A DNA stretch of 64,000 bases. Origin: Cupriavidus taiwanensis (GTDB lineage: Bacteria; Pseudomonadota; Gammaproteobacteria; Burkholderiales; Burkholderiaceae). Shown piece by piece: positions 37,295-45,330 of the stretch. The translations under genes and the position numbers were made by a program. The stretch covers positions 2,495,301 through 2,559,300 of the forward strand of contig NZ_LT984804.1 of NCBI RefSeq assembly GCF_900250115.1. Direction: 5' to 3'. The notes beneath the pieces were generated by a model. That model worked only from the letters and a program-made list of their open reading frames with translations, searched no databases and was not told where the DNA came from. Positions within the stretch are counted from its first letter, which is position 1, and each line of letters begins with the position of its first letter.

Positions 37295-38857
37295 ATGATT
37301 TCAGCCACCATGCATCCCGACCTGCTGGCCGACCTGGTCATCGATTTGCCGCATGCGGTGCGCCTGCAGCGGCTGGTCAGCGCGTTGCGCACGCATTTCC
37401 GCTGCGGCGCGGTGGCGCTGCTGCGGCTGGAGGAAGACCACCTGCGCCCGGTGGCGGTCGACGGCCTGGTGCGCGATGCGCTGGGCCGGCGCTTCGCGGT
37501 GGGCCTGCACCCGCGCCTGGCCGCGATCCTGGCGCGCCGCGGCGTGACCTGCTTCCATCACGACAGCATGCTGCCCGACCCCTACGACGGCCTGATCGAC
37601 GAGCATGTGGGCGAGCCGCTGCCGGTGCATGACTGCATGGGCACCCGGCTGGAAGTGGACGGCCAGCCGTGGGGCGTGCTGACGCTGGACGCGCTCGCGG
37701 TCGGCACCTTCGACGGCGCCGCCCAGGCCGAACTGCAGCGCCTGACGGTGATCGTCGAAGCCGCCATCCGCACCACCCGGCTCGAGGGCGAGATCCGCGC
37801 GCTGCAGCTTGCGCGCGGCACCCCCGAGTCCGAGGAAGGCGCGGCCCCGCACGACATCGGCGCCGAGATCATCGGCCAGAGCGAGGCCATCGCCAACCTG
37901 CTGCATGAGCTGGAAGTGGTGGCCGACACCGACCTGCCGGTGCTGCTGCTGGGCGAGACCGGCGTGGGCAAGGAGTTGTTCGCGCACCGCCTGCATCGCC
38001 AGTCGCGCCGGCGCGCGCAGCCACTGGTGCACGTCAACTGCGCCGCGCTGCCGGAATCGCTGGCCGAGAGCGAGTTGTTCGGCCACGCGCGCGGCGCCTT
38101 TTCCGGCGCCACCGGCGAGCGCCCGGGGCGCTTCGAGGCCGCCGACGGCGGCACCCTGTTTCTCGACGAGGTGGGCGAGCTGCCGCTGGCGATCCAGGCC
38201 AAGCTGCTGCGCACGCTGCAGAACGGCGAGATCCAGCGGCTGGGCTCGGACCGCCCGCGCCGCGTCAACGTGCGCGTGATCGCCGCCACCAACCGCAACC
38301 TGCGCGAGCATGTGCGCGATGGCTCGTTCCGCGCCGACCTGTACCACCGCCTGTCGGTCTACCCGATCCCGATCCCGCCGCTGCGCGAGCGCGGCAACGA
38401 CGTGCTGCTGCTCGCCGGGCGCTTCCTCGAGCTGAACCGCGCCCGCCTGGGGCTGCGCAGCCTGCGGCTCTCGGGCGGCGCGCAGGACGCGCTGCGCCAC
38501 TACCGCTGGCCCGGCAACGTGCGCGAGCTGGAGCACGTGATCAGCCGCGCCGCGCTGCGCGCGGTCAGCCGCGGCGCGGGTCGCAATGACATCGTGACGC
38601 TGGAGCCGGAACTGCTCGACCTCGACGGCCTGGAATTGCCGCCGGCCACCCGCCCCGGCAGCGGCGCGGCCAGCCCGCCCGCCACGCCGGCGCTGCCCGC
38701 GGCGGCAACGCTGCGCGACGCCGTCGAGCACACCCAGCGGGCCTGCATCGCGCACGCCCTGCGCGAGCAAGGCGGCAACTGGGCGCAGGCGGCGCGCCAG
38801 CTCGGCATCGACGCCAGCAACCTGCACAAGCTGGCCAGGCGGCTGGGTTGCAAGTGA
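37295..38857 (+). CDS. norR: NO-responsive sigma-54 activator NorR
   Basis: A 520-residue three-domain activator. The N-terminal GAF domain (about 10-165) includes DSMLPDPYDGLID and LPVHDCMGTRLEV, the region that holds the mononuclear iron NO sensor. The AAA+ domain (about 190-430) has Walker A GETGVGKE, the sigma-54 loop spelled GAFSGA rather than GAFTGA, and Walker B TLFLDEVGEL. The C-terminal Fis-type HTH is GNWAQAARQLGIDASNLHKLARRLG. Divergent from norAB with two boxes in between. GTG at 37283 is an alternative start; ATG 37295 has AAGG upstream. Confidence 0.95.
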   Translation: MISATMHPDLLADLVIDLPHAVRLQRLVSALRTHFRCGAVALLRLEEDHLRPVAVDGLVRDALGRRFAVGLHPRLAAILARRGVTCFHHDSMLPDPYDGLIDEHVGEPLPVHDCMGTRLEVDGQPWGVLTLDALAVGTFDGAAQAELQRLTVIVEAAIRTTRLEGEIRALQLARGTPESEEGAAPHDIGAEIIGQSEAIANLLHELEVVADTDLPVLLLGETGVGKELFAHRLHRQSRRRAQPLVHVNCAALPESLAESELFGHARGAFSGATGERPGRFEAADGGTLFLDEVGELPLAIQAKLLRTLQNGEIQRLGSDRPRRVNVRVIAATNRNLREHVRDGSFRADLYHRLSVYPIPIPPLRERGNDVLLLAGRFLELNRARLGLRSLRLSGGAQDALRHYRWPGNVRELEHVISRAALRAVSRGAGRNDIVTLEPELLDLDGLELPPATRPGSGAASPPATPALPAAATLRDAVEHTQRACIAHALREQGGNWAQAARQLGIDASNLHKLARRLGCK

Positions 38858-38999
38858 TCCGAGTCCGGTTCCGGTGCCGCGGCATGGCAAGTCGCGCCAT
38901 TACCGCATAAGCTGATGCGGATGCCCACGCAGGGCGCCATCGCCGTGTGCAGCAACTGCCGCCCCCTGCGCGCACGGCCCGCCACTGGAGAATCCCGTG

Positions 39000-39428
39000 A
39001 TGATGACTGCAACGCAAATCTTCTGGCCGCCGGTGTTCTGGCCATTTCCCGCCGTCTACGCCGGCGTGCCGCAGCTGGAGGCCATGCAGGCCGACCTGGC
39101 CGGCGCCTGGCGCCGCATGGCCGAACTCAACCTGGACTTCGCCCGCACCCTGTTCGAGAACATCCAGTTCGACGCCATGGGCACGATGATGGAGCCGGAC
39201 CCCGAAGCCCGCTACGCGCGCGAGATCGCCAGCGAGCTACCGCTGCTCGGCGCCCCGCTGCAATACGCTTCGACCATGCTGGAGCTGTATGCGCGCGCCC
39301 AGCAGAAATGGATCGACGGCTGGGGCCATCTGCTGACGCGCGGCATGGGCTTCGACTGGCCGGGCCTGCAGCAGGACGTCGTCGATATTCCCTTCTGGCT
39401 GGTGCGGGAAACCCCGAGACAGGCCTGA
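39000..39428 (+). CDS. Small amphipathic helical protein, phasin-like
   Basis: A 142-residue protein with GGAG site before tandem ATGs at 39000/39003. It is rich in aromatic and Ala/Leu residues with amphipathic helices (LAGAWRRMAELNLDFARTLF, LELYARAQQKWIDGWGHLL), a composition and size reminiscent of phasin-type polyester granule proteins, but without a motif I can claim. No signal peptide. Lies between norR and a diguanylate cyclase, both co-oriented, so it may be part of the anaerobic island by position only. Confidence 0.55.
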   Translation: MMTATQIFWPPVFWPFPAVYAGVPQLEAMQADLAGAWRRMAELNLDFARTLFENIQFDAMGTMMEPDPEARYAREIASELPLLGAPLQYASTMLELYARAQQKWIDGWGHLLTRGMGFDWPGLQQDVVDIPFWLVRETPRQA

Positions 39429-39627
39429 CCGGGTCCGGATACGGGTGCGGCGCGACCGGTACGGCGGCGGCCGCGCGGCCGCTGTTGCATCGGCGCACCC
39501 GCTGCCAAGCCGGCGATGCCGAACGGTATCATGCTGGCTGACGAGATCGCGGAGCGCATGCAACCGGCGTGCGCCTGGCCGGGCGGCGGCACCAATGCCC
39601 GGGTCTCGAACACGCGCGCCGCCTTCA

Positions 39628-41205
39628 ATGCCCTCATATTCACTGGTTCTCCTGCTTACCGTCGCCGTGGTTGCCTGCATCGGCATGGCCATCGCCACCT
39701 GGCCGCGGCGCGACGATCCGACCGTGCAGGCCTTCCTGGTGCTGGCCGCCGGCGCGGCCACCTGGAGCGGCGGCCGCCTGCTGGAGATCAGCTCGACCGA
39801 CCTGGAGGGGCGCATCCTGTGGGCCAAGATCCAGTACCTCGGCATCGTCGCGGTGCCGATCGGCTGGCTGGTGGCGATGGTGCACCTGAGCCGCCCGCGC
39901 TACGTGGTGCCGTGGTCAAGGCTGTGGCTGCCGGTGCTGGCGGCGGTGGTGACGGTGGTGATGGTCTTTACCAACGAGCGCCACGGGCTGGTGTGGCCGC
40001 GCATCACGCTGATGCCGCCCGGGGTCTCGCCCGGCGCGGTGTTCGACCATGGCATCGGCTATGCCGTGGTGGCGGCGTGGTCATACCTGCTGCTGGCGCT
40101 GAGCCTGTATTTCCTGGTCACGGCCGAAGTGCCCAACGGCGCCTTGTCGCGCCGCGGGCGCGCCATCCTGGGCGCGGGCCTGGCCCTGCCGCTGGTGGCC
40201 AATGTCGCCTACCTGAACCGCTGGACCGGGCCGCTGGGCGGTGACCTGACCCCGGCGACGTTTTCGCTGATGGCGGCGCTGGTTTGGTTCTGCGGGCTGC
40301 GCACGCATCTCGATGATATCGGCCACTACGCGCGGCTGCGCGTGTTCGATGCGCTCGGCGAAGGCTGCGTCATCGTCGACGGCCATGGCACCATCGTCGA
40401 ATTCAATCCCGCCGCGTCGCAGCTGTGGCCGGCGCTGCGCCGGGGCGATCCGCTGCCCTCCGGCTGGGACACGGCGCTGCGGCGTGCGCCTGGCGAGCGC
40501 GCGGCCGACGGCGCGGCCGTGCCTTTCGTGCCGCCGGGCGCGCCGTTCGAACTGAGCGGTGAACGCGTCGCGCGCCTGGACGGCAGGCAGATGGGCAGCC
40601 TGCTGTTCCTGCGCGACATCAGCCGCTTCCAGTCGCGCGAGCTGGCGCTGAGCGCGCGGCTAGGGCAGACCGAAGAGCAGCTGTGGCAGGTGCAGGCGGA
40701 CCTGGACATCGACGCCCTGACCGGCATCCGCAACCGCCGCTACTTCCAGCGCGAATCGATCGCAGCCGTGACGCGCGCGTGCGAGCGCGGCCAGCCGCTG
40801 GGACTGCTGATCCTGGACGTGGACCAGTTCAAGCAATACAACGACCTGCATGGCCACATGGCCGGCGACGATTGCCTGCGGCAGATCGCCGGCGCCCTCA
40901 GCGGCGTGCTGCATGGCGAGCAGTTCTGCGCGCGGCTGGGCGGCGAGGAATTCGCCGCGGTGCTGCCCGGCGCGAGCCGTGACGAGACCCGCGAGCTGGG
41001 GCGCCGCATGGTGGCCGCGGTGCGCGAGCTGGGCATTGCGCACCTGGGCACGCCGGTGCAGCCGGTAGTGACCATCAGCGTGGGCGCGGTCTGGGCGGTG
41101 CCCGAAGCGCCGCGGCTGGAGCCGCTGCTGCACCGTGCCGACAGCGCGATGTACCGCGCCAAGCGCGCCGGCCGCAACCGCTTCATGCTGGACGGCGACG
41201 CCTGA
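39628..41205 (+). CDS. Membrane diguanylate cyclase (7TM-PAS-GGDEF)
   Basis: A 525-residue protein. Six to seven N-terminal TM helices (residues 1-230) match the 7TM histidine-kinase N-terminal region type (SSTDLEGRILWAKIQYLGIV). A short PAS-like segment (about 245-345, DALGEGCVIVDGHGTIVEFN) and coiled coil lead to a GGDEF domain (about 360-525) with active-site GGEEF at 438-442 and LDVDQFKQYND. The residues where an RxxD inhibitory site would sit read HGEQ, so product inhibition is probably absent. Makes cyclic di-GMP. ATG 39628 begins just before TM1; the frame extends upstream but is not protein-like. Confidence 0.88.
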   Translation: MPSYSLVLLLTVAVVACIGMAIATWPRRDDPTVQAFLVLAAGAATWSGGRLLEISSTDLEGRILWAKIQYLGIVAVPIGWLVAMVHLSRPRYVVPWSRLWLPVLAAVVTVVMVFTNERHGLVWPRITLMPPGVSPGAVFDHGIGYAVVAAWSYLLLALSLYFLVTAEVPNGALSRRGRAILGAGLALPLVANVAYLNRWTGPLGGDLTPATFSLMAALVWFCGLRTHLDDIGHYARLRVFDALGEGCVIVDGHGTIVEFNPAASQLWPALRRGDPLPSGWDTALRRAPGERAADGAAVPFVPPGAPFELSGERVARLDGRQMGSLLFLRDISRFQSRELALSARLGQTEEQLWQVQADLDIDALTGIRNRRYFQRESIAAVTRACERGQPLGLLILDVDQFKQYNDLHGHMAGDDCLRQIAGALSGVLHGEQFCARLGGEEFAAVLPGASRDETRELGRRMVAAVRELGIAHLGTPVQPVVTISVGAVWAVPEAPRLEPLLHRADSAMYRAKRAGRNRFMLDGDA

Positions 41206-41212
41206 GCCGCGC

Positions 41213-41677
41213 TCAGGAGGCGGCCCCGGCTCGGCCCGCGGTGGCGCCGTGCAGCGCCACCAGCCGCGATGCGGCCTGGCTGACCCACGGCGGCCGCGGC
41301 GCGGCATCGAGCCAGTACTTGACCTCCAGTCCCAGCGCGGTATCGCCGCTGATGACCAGGCGGCGCTGGAAGAACAGCGTGTCGGTGTCGGCCTCGCCGC
41401 CCAGCAGGCGCAGGTAGTCCACCGCGCAGGCACGCAGCGTCAGCGCGGGCTCGGCGTCGGTAATGCCGGCGCGGAAGCGCCCGCCTTCGCAGCGGAACGG
41501 CACGGCCAGTTCCAGGTCCTGCACCGTCAGCAGGAAGGCATGCCCGTCCAGTGCCGCGGGCGGCTCCAGCCAGCCCGCGCGGCGCGCCAGCTCCAGCGCG
41601 GCCACCAGCGGCAGCGCCCGCGCGCGCGCCGGCAGGCGCCGGTGCACGCCGGCCATCAGCTTGTGCAGCGCGCTCAT
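41213..41677 (-). CDS. ubiT: UbiT: SCP2-domain lipid carrier for anaerobic ubiquinone synthesis
   Basis: A 154-residue SCP2 (sterol-carrier-like) protein. LTVQDLELAVPFRCEGGRFRAG and LTLRACAVDYLRLLGGEADTDTLFFQRRLVISGDTALGLEVK (conserved LFFQRRLxIxGDTxLGL motif, residues about 92-118) match UbiT/YhbT. UbiT binds isoprenoid intermediates and, with UbiU and UbiV, supports ubiquinone formation without oxygen. Its ATG overlaps the ubiV stop (ATGA), indicating an operon ubiU-ubiV-ubiT. Confidence 0.92.
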   Translation of the reverse strand: MSALHKLMAGVHRRLPARARALPLVAALELARRAGWLEPPAALDGHAFLLTVQDLELAVPFRCEGGRFRAGITDAEPALTLRACAVDYLRLLGGEADTDTLFFQRRLVISGDTALGLEVKYWLDAAPRPPWVSQAASRLVALHGATAGRAGAAS

Positions 41678-42639
41678 GCCGGGGCCTCCCAGGCGATGCC
41701 GGCGCGGCCGTGCCAGTAGCCGTTGCACGGCTCGGCGCCGGCCAGCGTGATGCCGCTGGGCGCGGGCGCACGCTGCCCCGCACGGATCGCCGCGAGTTGC
41801 TGCACCACCGCGAGCGTGCCGGTCGAATGGGGGCTGACGCGCAGCATCCCCACGCCCATCTGAACCATTTCCAGCGCCTCGGCGCACAGGTCCAGGCAGG
41901 TGGCGCTCTGCGTCTGCACCCCGTTCAGCGTGAAAAACGCCTGCCCCTCGCCGGTCGCGGCGACCAGGCCATCGGGGTAGTCCATGCAGCGGAATTCGCA
42001 GCTGTCCTTGCGCAGGCGATGGTGGCGCGCGGTAAAGCAGCGCGCCGAGAACGCCAGCGGCAGGCGGCCCCACACAAAGGCTTCCAGCTGCATGCCGGCG
42101 GGCCGCGCCGCCGCCAGCGCGGCGAGCGTGACGCCATCCATCTCCACCGGCGCGACACAGCCCACCGCGCCCAGGCCGGCGAGCCAGGCCAGCGTATCGG
42201 CATGGTAGGCGTTGAGATGCGGGCCACCGACGAAGGGCCGCCCGCCCATGCAACGCACCGCGCCGGGATCGTTGGCCTCGACCAGGTAGTCGTCCTGGGC
42301 GCAGACGCGCCGCATCCAGGCAATATCGGTATCGGACTCGACCAGCACCGGCGTGGACAGCACCACCTCCTTGCCGGCATCGCGCAGCATCTGCGCAATC
42401 TCCAGCCATTGTGCATGGCGGATTTCATGGCGGCGGGTGCAGACCGTTTCGCCCAGGTAGACGCGCTCGACCGGCGCATCGGCGACCAACGCGTAGAACT
42501 GCATCACGGCCTCGCGCGGCCAGTAGTACAGCAGCGGGCCCAGCGCGATGCCGAAGCCGGGCATCGCTGCGGCGTGCGGCATGGCGGCCGCGGCGGTGTG
42601 TGGCATGGGAAGCTCCGTCAGGTCCATCGTGGCTGTCAT
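41674..42639 (-). CDS. ubiV: UbiV: U32-family [4Fe-4S] hydroxylation factor
   Basis: A 321-residue U32 protein. Starting at LGPLLYYWPREAVMQFYALV it aligns through its length with UbiV/YhbV. The four cluster Cys are all present: one in GETVCTRRHE and three in SARCFTARHH and DSCEFRCMDYP. It forms a heterodimer with UbiU that hydroxylates the ubiquinone ring using prephenate rather than O2. An ATG at 42663 would overlap ubiU; ATG 42639, 4 bp after the ubiU stop, is preferred. The roughly 30-residue Met/Ala-rich leader is longer than in E. coli. Confidence 0.93.
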   Translation of the reverse strand: MTATMDLTELPMPHTAAAAMPHAAAMPGFGIALGPLLYYWPREAVMQFYALVADAPVERVYLGETVCTRRHEIRHAQWLEIAQMLRDAGKEVVLSTPVLVESDTDIAWMRRVCAQDDYLVEANDPGAVRCMGGRPFVGGPHLNAYHADTLAWLAGLGAVGCVAPVEMDGVTLAALAAARPAGMQLEAFVWGRLPLAFSARCFTARHHRLRKDSCEFRCMDYPDGLVAATGEGQAFFTLNGVQTQSATCLDLCAEALEMVQMGVGMLRVSPHSTGTLAVVQQLAAIRAGQRAPAPSGITLAGAEPCNGYWHGRAGIAWEAPA

Positions 42640-42643
42640 GGCG

Positions 42644-43702
42644 TCAGCGCCAGGGGCGGTCATAGGCGCCCTGCGTAACCTGGTCACCTTCGGCGTGACG
42701 GCCCAGCGTGCCCTGCCATTCCTGGCGCGGCACGAAGCGGGCCGGATCGGCGCAGGCGGCGTCGATCGCCGCGCGCAGCACGCCGACCACGTCGCCGACA
42801 TAGCGCGGGCTGCGCTGGCGCCCTTCGATCTTGATCGCGGCAATGCCCATGTCGATCAGCGCCGGCAGCAGCGACAGCGCATTCAGGCTGGTGGGCTCCT
42901 CCAGCACGTAGCCGCGCTCGCCCTCGACCTCGAAACGGCCCTTGCACAGCGTCGGATAGCCGGCCGGCTCGCCGGGCGCATAGCTGTCGATCAGGATGCC
43001 CGACAGCCGCGCCTGCATGGTGCCGTCGTGCTCGGTCCAGCGCACCGCATGCGCGGGCGAGCACACCCCCTTGTTGTTGGGCGAATCGCCGGTGGCATAG
43101 GACGACAGCAGGCAACGGCCCTCGGCCATCACGCACAGGCTGCCGAAGCCGAACACCTCCAGCTCGACGCTGGTCTGGCGCGCCAGCTTGCCGATCTGCG
43201 CCAGCGACAGCACGCGCGGCAGCACCACGCGGCGGATGTTGAAGCGCTCGCGCATCAGCTCGATGGCGTCGGCATGCGTGGCCGAGCCTTGCACCGACAG
43301 GTGCAGGCGCAGGCCGGGATGGCGCGCGCAGGCATAGCCCATCAGGCCCGCGTCGGCCATGATCACGGCATCGGCGCCAAGGTCCGCGGCCGCATCGACG
43401 GCGCGGTGCCATTGCGCCACCGCGCCCATCTGCGCAAAGGTGTTGATGGCGAACAGCACCTCGGCACCGCGCGCATGGGCTTCGGCCACGCCGGTGCGGA
43501 TGTCGGCCTCGGTGAAATTCAGGCCGCCGAAGTTGCGCGCGTTGGTGGCATCGCGCAGGCCCAGGTAGACCGCGTCGGCGCCGTGCTGCAAGGCCATGCG
43601 CAGCGCCGCCAGCGAGCCGGCGGGCGCAACCAGCTGCGGGCGGCGCGGCGCGCACGCGGCGGCCGACGGGGAGTCGGGTCGGGCGGGGGTGGAACTGGTC
43701 AT
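42644..43702 (-). CDS. ubiU: UbiU: U32-family [4Fe-4S] hydroxylation factor
   Basis: A 352-residue U32 protein matching UbiU/YhbU: LVAPAGSLAALRMALQHGAD, YLGLRDATNARNFGGLNF, LEVFGFGSLCVMAEGRCLLSS (motif residues), NNKGVCSPA and YPTLCKGR, which give the four cluster-binding Cys, then EEPTSLNAL and IKIEGRQRSP. It partners UbiV in O2-independent ubiquinone hydroxylation. First gene of the ubiUVT operon. Its promoter carries an FNR/Dnr-type box at 43778-43791 with a -10 TAGCAT 32 bp away, supporting anaerobic induction. The first about 20 residues are an extension not seen in E. coli. Confidence 0.94.
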   Translation of the reverse strand: MTSSTPARPDSPSAAACAPRRPQLVAPAGSLAALRMALQHGADAVYLGLRDATNARNFGGLNFTEADIRTGVAEAHARGAEVLFAINTFAQMGAVAQWHRAVDAAADLGADAVIMADAGLMGYACARHPGLRLHLSVQGSATHADAIELMRERFNIRRVVLPRVLSLAQIGKLARQTSVELEVFGFGSLCVMAEGRCLLSSYATGDSPNNKGVCSPAHAVRWTEHDGTMQARLSGILIDSYAPGEPAGYPTLCKGRFEVEGERGYVLEEPTSLNALSLLPALIDMGIAAIKIEGRQRSPRYVGDVVGVLRAAIDAACADPARFVPRQEWQGTLGRHAEGDQVTQGAYDRPWR

Positions 43703-43749
43703 CGGTTGATGGCGCCGGCGGCGGCGCGGGGGAAGGAAGACAGCGGCCG

Positions 43750-43791
43750 ATGCTAGCCAAGCGCCCGCGCCCGGGGCTTGACCGTGCGCAA
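43750..43791 (-). promoter_or_regulatory. FNR/Dnr-dependent class II promoter of ubiUVT
   Basis: Box TTGAC-CGTG-CGCAA at 43778-43791 (centre 43784.5) and minus-strand -10 TAGCAT at 43755-43750. The centre-to-centre distance of 32 bp puts the box near -41.5, the class II position. The same geometry occurs before the membrane gene at 47926. Confidence 0.75.
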
Positions 43792-43867
43792 ACCCACGCC
43801 AACAGCACCCCCGCCGCGACGGGCTATGCCGGTCGGCGTAGGCCGATGGCAGGCCACCCCGCCAGGC

Positions 43868-43881
43868 TTGACCTGCGGCAA
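43868..43881 (+). promoter_or_regulatory. Second FNR/Dnr-type box, before the nitronate monooxygenase gene
   Basis: TTGAC-CTGC-GGCAA, about 92 bp before the ATG at 43973. A weak CACGCT at 43904-43909 sits where a -10 element would be for plus-strand transcription. Confidence 0.55.
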
Positions 43882-43972
43882 ACGCGGGCCCGCGGCGCTG
43901 TGCCACGCTTGCGCGTCATCCCTGCGCCGGCGCCATGCGGCCCGGCCCCCATCCTCTTCCGGAGACCCGTTT

Positions 43973-45166
43973 ATGAATCACCCCTGGCTCAAGCTGGCCG
44001 GCCGCCGCCTGCTGCCGATCGTGCAGGGCGGCATGGGCATCGGCATCTCGGCCCACCGGCTGGCCGGCGCCGTCGCGCGCGAAAACGGCGTCGGCACCAT
44101 CGCCAGCATCGACCTGCGCCACCACCACCCCGACCTGATGGCGCGCACCCGCGGCAGCCGCGACAAGCCCGCCATCGAGGCCGCCAACCTCGAGGCGCTG
44201 GACCGCGAGATCCGCGCCGCGCGCACCGCCTCCGAGGGCCGCGGCCTGATTGCCGTCAACGTGATGAAGGCGGTCGGCTCGCACGCGGCCCTGGTGCGGC
44301 AAGCCTGTGAAAGCGGCGCCGATGCCATCGTCATGGGCGCCGGCCTGCCGCTGGACCTGCCGGAACTGACCGCCGGCCATCCCAAGGTGGCGTTGATCCC
44401 GATCCTGTCCGAGGCGCGCGGCATCGGCCTGGTGCTGCGCCGCTGGATGAAGAAGGGCCGGCTGCCCGACGCCATCGTGGTCGAACACCCGGCGCACGCC
44501 GGCGGCCACCTCGGTGCCGCAACCATCCAGGACCTGTCCGAGCCGCGCTTCTCGTTCTCGCGCGTGCTGGGCGAATGCCGCGAACTGTTTGCGCAGCTGG
44601 GCCTGGCCTGGGACAGCATCCCGCTGATCGTGGCGGGCGGCATCGACAGCCACGCCAAGGTGCGCCACTGGCTGGGCGAAGGCGCCGCCGCGGTGCAGCT
44701 GGGCACGGCCTTCGCCGTGACCGAGGAATGCGATGCGCATCCGGCCTTCAAGCAAGTGCTGGCCACGGCGCGGCCCGAAACCCTGCGCGAGTTCACCAGC
44801 GTGGCCGGCCTGCCCGCGCGCGCGGTGCTGACGCCATGGCTGCAGCGCTACCTGTCGAGCGAAGCGCGCCTGCAGCGCCGCGCCCGCGTGCGCGAGTGCC
44901 TGGAAGGCTTCGATTGCCTGCAGGCATGCGGGCTGCGCGACGGCATCGCGCGCATCGGCCAGTTCTGCATCGACCTGAAGCTGGCGCAGGCGGTGCGCGG
45001 CGATGTCGAACGCGGCCTGTTCTTCCGCGGCCGCGGCGCGCTGCCGTTCCGCGAGGCCATTCGGCCGGTGGCCGAGCTGATGCACTATCTGCTGACGGGG
45101 GAGAAGCCGGCGGGTCTGGCGCCGGCGCAGACGCCGGACGAGGCGGCAAGCGCCGCAGTTGTCTGA
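43973..45166 (+). CDS. Nitronate monooxygenase family protein
   Basis: A 397-residue FMN-binding TIM-barrel enzyme of the nitronate monooxygenase/2-nitropropane dioxygenase family: IVQGGMGIGISAHRLAGAVA at the start, GADAIVMGAGLP near 120, VVEHPAHAGGHLG (substrate-side His region) near 175 and the phosphate-binding LIVAGGIDSHAKV with AAAVQLGTAFAVTEE. Residues after about 300 form a C-terminal cap with a Cys-containing CLQACGLRDG segment. Oxidises nitronates or acts as an NAD(P)H:quinone reductase in some branches. Divergent from ubiU with an FNR/Dnr-type box on its side. Confidence 0.88.
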   Translation: MNHPWLKLAGRRLLPIVQGGMGIGISAHRLAGAVARENGVGTIASIDLRHHHPDLMARTRGSRDKPAIEAANLEALDREIRAARTASEGRGLIAVNVMKAVGSHAALVRQACESGADAIVMGAGLPLDLPELTAGHPKVALIPILSEARGIGLVLRRWMKKGRLPDAIVVEHPAHAGGHLGAATIQDLSEPRFSFSRVLGECRELFAQLGLAWDSIPLIVAGGIDSHAKVRHWLGEGAAAVQLGTAFAVTEECDAHPAFKQVLATARPETLREFTSVAGLPARAVLTPWLQRYLSSEARLQRRARVRECLEGFDCLQACGLRDGIARIGQFCIDLKLAQAVRGDVERGLFFRGRGALPFREAIRPVAELMHYLLTGEKPAGLAPAQTPDEAASAAVV

Positions 45167-45171
45167 GCCCT

Positions 45172-45194
45172 GCGCGCATGCCAGCCATGCGCGC
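45172..45194 (+). terminator. Hairpin after nitronate monooxygenase gene
   Basis: GCGCGCATG (45172-45180), loop CCAGC, CATGCGCGC (45186-45194), beginning 6 bp after the stop codon. No T-run follows, so it may act as an mRNA 3' stabiliser rather than an intrinsic terminator. Confidence 0.5.
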
Positions 45195-45218
45195 CGTCGC
45201 CAACAACGCCCGAACCAG

Positions 45219-45261
45219 GCTCCCCTCGCCCGCTTGCGGGAGCGGGGTTGGGGGAGAGGGC
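45219..45261. repeat. REP-like palindromic repeat, copy C (diverged)
   Basis: Same layout and orientation as copy B at 3951, with several changes in the palindrome (CCCTCGCCCGC, TT, GCGGGAGCGGG) and the intact GGGGGAGAGGGC tail. Confidence 0.75.
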
Positions 45262-45303
45262 GAGAGCGTCTACGAAGCCGGCCGCGTCGGTATGCCAGCG
45301 CCT

Positions 45304-45330
45304 GCCCTCTGCCCCTGCCCCTCTCCCGCC
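45304..45330. repeat. Left half of REP-like repeat D, split by IS
   Basis: Tail plus left arm ending CCCCTCTCCCGCC. The right arm GGCGGGAGAGGGG resumes at 46593-46605. Joined without the IS they restore a 26-bp palindrome with spacer CG, of the same length as copies A and B. Confidence 0.85.
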
